Of a stretch of 64,000 bases of DNA, positions 61,865-64,000 are shown piece after piece. Source of the DNA: Dethiobacter sp. (GTDB taxonomy: Bacteria; Bacillota_D; Dethiobacteria; Dethiobacterales; Dethiobacteraceae). The notes under the pieces are model-generated. The model saw only the letters and a list, made by a program, of their open reading frames with translations, ran no database searches and was not told the DNA's origin. Made by a program: the position numbers and the translations under genes. How positions within the stretch are numbered: position 1 is the first letter of the stretch; each line of letters opens with the position of its first letter. The stretch covers positions 27,514 to 91,513 of the forward strand of contig JAGXSQ010000155.1 in NCBI GenBank assembly GCA_018333395.1, read 5' to 3'.

Positions 61865-64000
61865 TCAGCCTTCGCTGATCCGTAACCGGCCTGTCAAACC
61901 CAGATCATCCAGTATCTGTTTCAGGTCGGCTTCAAAACTACGGGAGATCCCGCTCTCCACGGTAACGGAAAACTCGACATCGATTTTTAAATCGGTGCCG
62001 CTCCGCAACTTGGGCAGGATTCTTGTTCCCAGCCTGTTCCAAACTTCCGGGGGCAGGTCTCCGGCAATCCGCAGCGTCCTGGTGGCAGCCCCCGGAACAA
62101 GTGCAGGCCCCGGTTCCTGGCCGGGGATCGGTTCCGGTTTCCATCCCAGTCCTGACTCTGGTTCCCATCCCGGTCCGGGTTTCGGTTCGGGTTCAACTGT
62201 CTCTTCGTGTCCCGGTGCGACCTTTAAAGCTTCGGCCCTGGACTTTAGCAACAAGAACACACCCGGTTCAAAGGACACTTCCTCTAATGGGATATACTCC
62301 TTAAACCACAAACGCTGGTAGCCGCCATCCGGATTTAGCCCGGATACAATACCGAAATCGCCCCGCTCCACAAATTCAACGATCTTGCCGCGCAAAACGG
62401 CATCCGGGTCCAGCAGCCTAGTCAGTGAGCCGTTCAAGAAGCTTTGCCGCAGGCCGACCAGCGGCCAGGCCCCGGCTTGTTTGAGAGCCGGCGGCCAGTT
62501 CCGTTCGAGGTAACCCGCGCCCACAGACTCGTTCAGCAAGGCCCGCGACTTTAGAGCGGCAATCACGCGGCCGCAGAGCGTTTCGCCGGCGCTGGAATGG
62601 CCCGCGCCAAGGTCAATGGTCTCGAGCCCGTCTCCCTCACCCTCACTCCCTCTCCCAGTGAGAGAGGGCTGTGGTGTGGGATCATAGAGCACCACAAAAC
62701 GGTAGCCGGCCCAGACCTCATTCTTGGCCGCCTCCGCCATTTCGGCCGCCTTGCCCTTTATTTCCGCCCGGTCAGCGCGGTCAAAGTCACCGCCTAGTGT
62801 GCCTTCATCCATCTCACGCGCCACCCGCTTCCAGGCTAGCCACATTTCCACGCTGTCCCGCAGGTCACGGCCCGGCTTTTTCAAGCACCATACCAATGCC
62901 CCAGGGTACAGCCGCGGCGACTGGCCTCGAAACTTTGTCCACTCTCCTATTTGCTGACGAAGTGTAGTTCCGCCTGTCCACTCTTGCTCCGGATCTATCA
63001 GCACCAGTGTGAGCTTCGGAGTATCCTGCACAGCGGTTCCATCCTCCGGGAATACCACCAAGGGCACACTCGCGCCGTGCCTGAACGCCTCCTCAACAAG
63101 TTTACGCATGGCCGGCTTTGTTTCGGATTCTTCATCCAGGGAAGCCCTCCGGTCATTAACCACCTTTTTCACCGTCGGCTGGTGGCTGATCTTAAACCCG
63201 TCCGACCCCACCCTCCGGATGAAGTAGGACTTATCCTCCAAGGCGAAGGCCGCGTTATCCACCGAGGTCGTGTCCACCTCAGGCTCCCCGAGCGCAAACC
63301 GTAACTCGGGCAGATGCGCCACCTTGTCCACCTGGCCGCCGGAAGACTCAAACATAATCGTGGTTCCTGTACGGCGGTGAATGTTCCGTAAAGACCCCTT
63401 GGTATCCGCGTCAAGGGCCCGCGCATGGGAATGGTTTCCGGAGATATCGGCGTCAATCGCGGCAATAAGGCGTGATTCCCCCAGCTGCCCCAGTACCACA
63501 CCGCGGAAACCAGGCGCTGCCAGCGGCGCCGAGCCTAGCGTGATGAGTGGTTCCCGCCGGGCCTCGGTGTAGCCCGATTGATACGCCCAGGAAATCCATT
63601 GCGCCAGCATGGCTAAGGTTCCCCGCGTCTGCTGGTACTGCGAAAGCGTCTGCCATTTGCGCTGGAACACCGACAAGGTGGACGGATGGAAAGGATAACA
63701 AGTCTCAAAACGGTCGCAGAGATATTCTCTGGCTTTTGCCTCGGTGGTACCGGTATCCACAGCCGTCCATTCGGGCGGGAGTTGCGCCCGCCGTTCAAAA
63801 CACCAATCCGCATAGGTTTTGGCCACCTTTTTCCGTACCCGCTCGTTTCCGATATCTTCAAAAAGGCGCCGTCGCACCACTTCGCTGATCTCGGTCTCAT
63901 CGTTGGCGATGAGGTCCTTAGCCACCCGTCGCACGACCCTGGTAATCTTCTCCTGCCACTGCATATCCCAGTCTGTCATCTCCACCTGACTGCGCGGCAG
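61865..64000 (-). CDS. DUF499-family AAA+ ATPase (N-terminus outside window)
   Basis: The frame is open from base 64000 to the stop at 61865, at least 711 residues; family members are around 1,000, so the N-terminal ATPase core is beyond the edge. Recognisable are FETCYPFHPSTLSVFQRKW, the NIHRRTGTTIMFESSGG region, and the C-terminal PEVWNRLGTRILPKLRSG. A Pro/Gly/Glu-rich linker (PEPKPGPGWEPESGLGWKPE) separates the last domain. DUF499 ATPases occur with DUF1156 methylases in defence islands. Here the partner survives only as the remnant at 59008-59168, separated by a toxin-antitoxin pair. Confidence 0.85.
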   Translation of the reverse strand: MPRSQVEMTDWDMQWQEKITRVVRRVAKDLIANDETEISEVVRRRLFEDIGNERVRKKVAKTYADWCFERRAQLPPEWTAVDTGTTEAKAREYLCDRFETCYPFHPSTLSVFQRKWQTLSQYQQTRGTLAMLAQWISWAYQSGYTEARREPLITLGSAPLAAPGFRGVVLGQLGESRLIAAIDADISGNHSHARALDADTKGSLRNIHRRTGTTIMFESSGGQVDKVAHLPELRFALGEPEVDTTSVDNAAFALEDKSYFIRRVGSDGFKISHQPTVKKVVNDRRASLDEESETKPAMRKLVEEAFRHGASVPLVVFPEDGTAVQDTPKLTLVLIDPEQEWTGGTTLRQQIGEWTKFRGQSPRLYPGALVWCLKKPGRDLRDSVEMWLAWKRVAREMDEGTLGGDFDRADRAEIKGKAAEMAEAAKNEVWAGYRFVVLYDPTPQPSLTGRGSEGEGDGLETIDLGAGHSSAGETLCGRVIAALKSRALLNESVGAGYLERNWPPALKQAGAWPLVGLRQSFLNGSLTRLLDPDAVLRGKIVEFVERGDFGIVSGLNPDGGYQRLWFKEYIPLEEVSFEPGVFLLLKSRAEALKVAPGHEETVEPEPKPGPGWEPESGLGWKPEPIPGQEPGPALVPGAATRTLRIAGDLPPEVWNRLGTRILPKLRSGTDLKIDVEFSVTVESGISRSFEADLKQILDDLGLTGRLRISEG

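Overview
The window looks like chromosome of an anaerobic, Wood-Ljungdahl-type Firmicute (Bacillota) of moderately high GC. The evidence is the ctsR-mcsA-mcsB-clpC heat-shock operon, a PyrK/class 1B PyrD pyrimidine cluster, a YhaM-type exonuclease, strong GGAGG ribosome sites with frequent GTG/TTG starts, and a very large CODH/acetyl-CoA synthase operon. Genus cannot be fixed from this sequence. No rRNA, tRNA or CRISPR was seen.

Layout. 1-4.8 kb (minus): a beta-CASP metallo-hydrolase cut by the window edge, a phosphoribosyltransferase, and a three-gene operon of a MoxR/CoxD-like AAA ATPase, a CoxE-like VWA protein and a CooC-like nickel ATPase. 4.8-7 kb: a hairpin-rich gap with a 45-residue gene, then a BlaI/BlaR-like regulator pair with a readable promoter and operator. 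7-12.3 kb: pyrBCKDFE. 12.3-18.1 kb: M23 peptidase, diguanylate cyclase, a ComFB-domain protein, a TPR/HTH protein and a YhaM-like nuclease.

18.3-40.3 kb (minus) is the centrepiece: 16 genes with no gap over about 40 nt. In transcription order they are cooC, methyltransferase 2, cdhD, cdhA, cdhB, cdhC, a second CFeSP large subunit, a DUF166-CooS fusion, acsB, acsC, acsV, acsD, acsE, a GltD-ferredoxin-MvhD fusion, metV and metF. One transcription unit therefore holds a bacterial-type CODH/ACS set and an archaeal-type one (with the epsilon subunit CdhB and a short CdhC), the corrinoid reactivator, and the methylene-THF reductase with a candidate electron-input protein. Formyl-THF synthetase and the cyclohydrolase/dehydrogenase must lie elsewhere.

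40.4-46.3 kb: clpC-mcsB-mcsA-ctsR with a promoter and CtsR operator, an MgtC-like membrane protein, and a small hydrophilic protein. 46.3-54.2 kb: a proline peptidase, the folE-folP-folB-folK-pabA-pabB-pabC operon (which supplies the THF cofactor of the C1 pathway), and trxB-trxA. 54.3-64 kb: a SWIM/SNF2 helicase, then a decaying defence-type island with a remnant of a DUF1156 DNA methylase, an AlbA_2/Schlafen-like protein, an orphan FitA-like antitoxin, a small inverted-repeat element, a ParE/RelE-Phd toxin-antitoxin pair, and a DUF499 ATPase that runs off the right edge.
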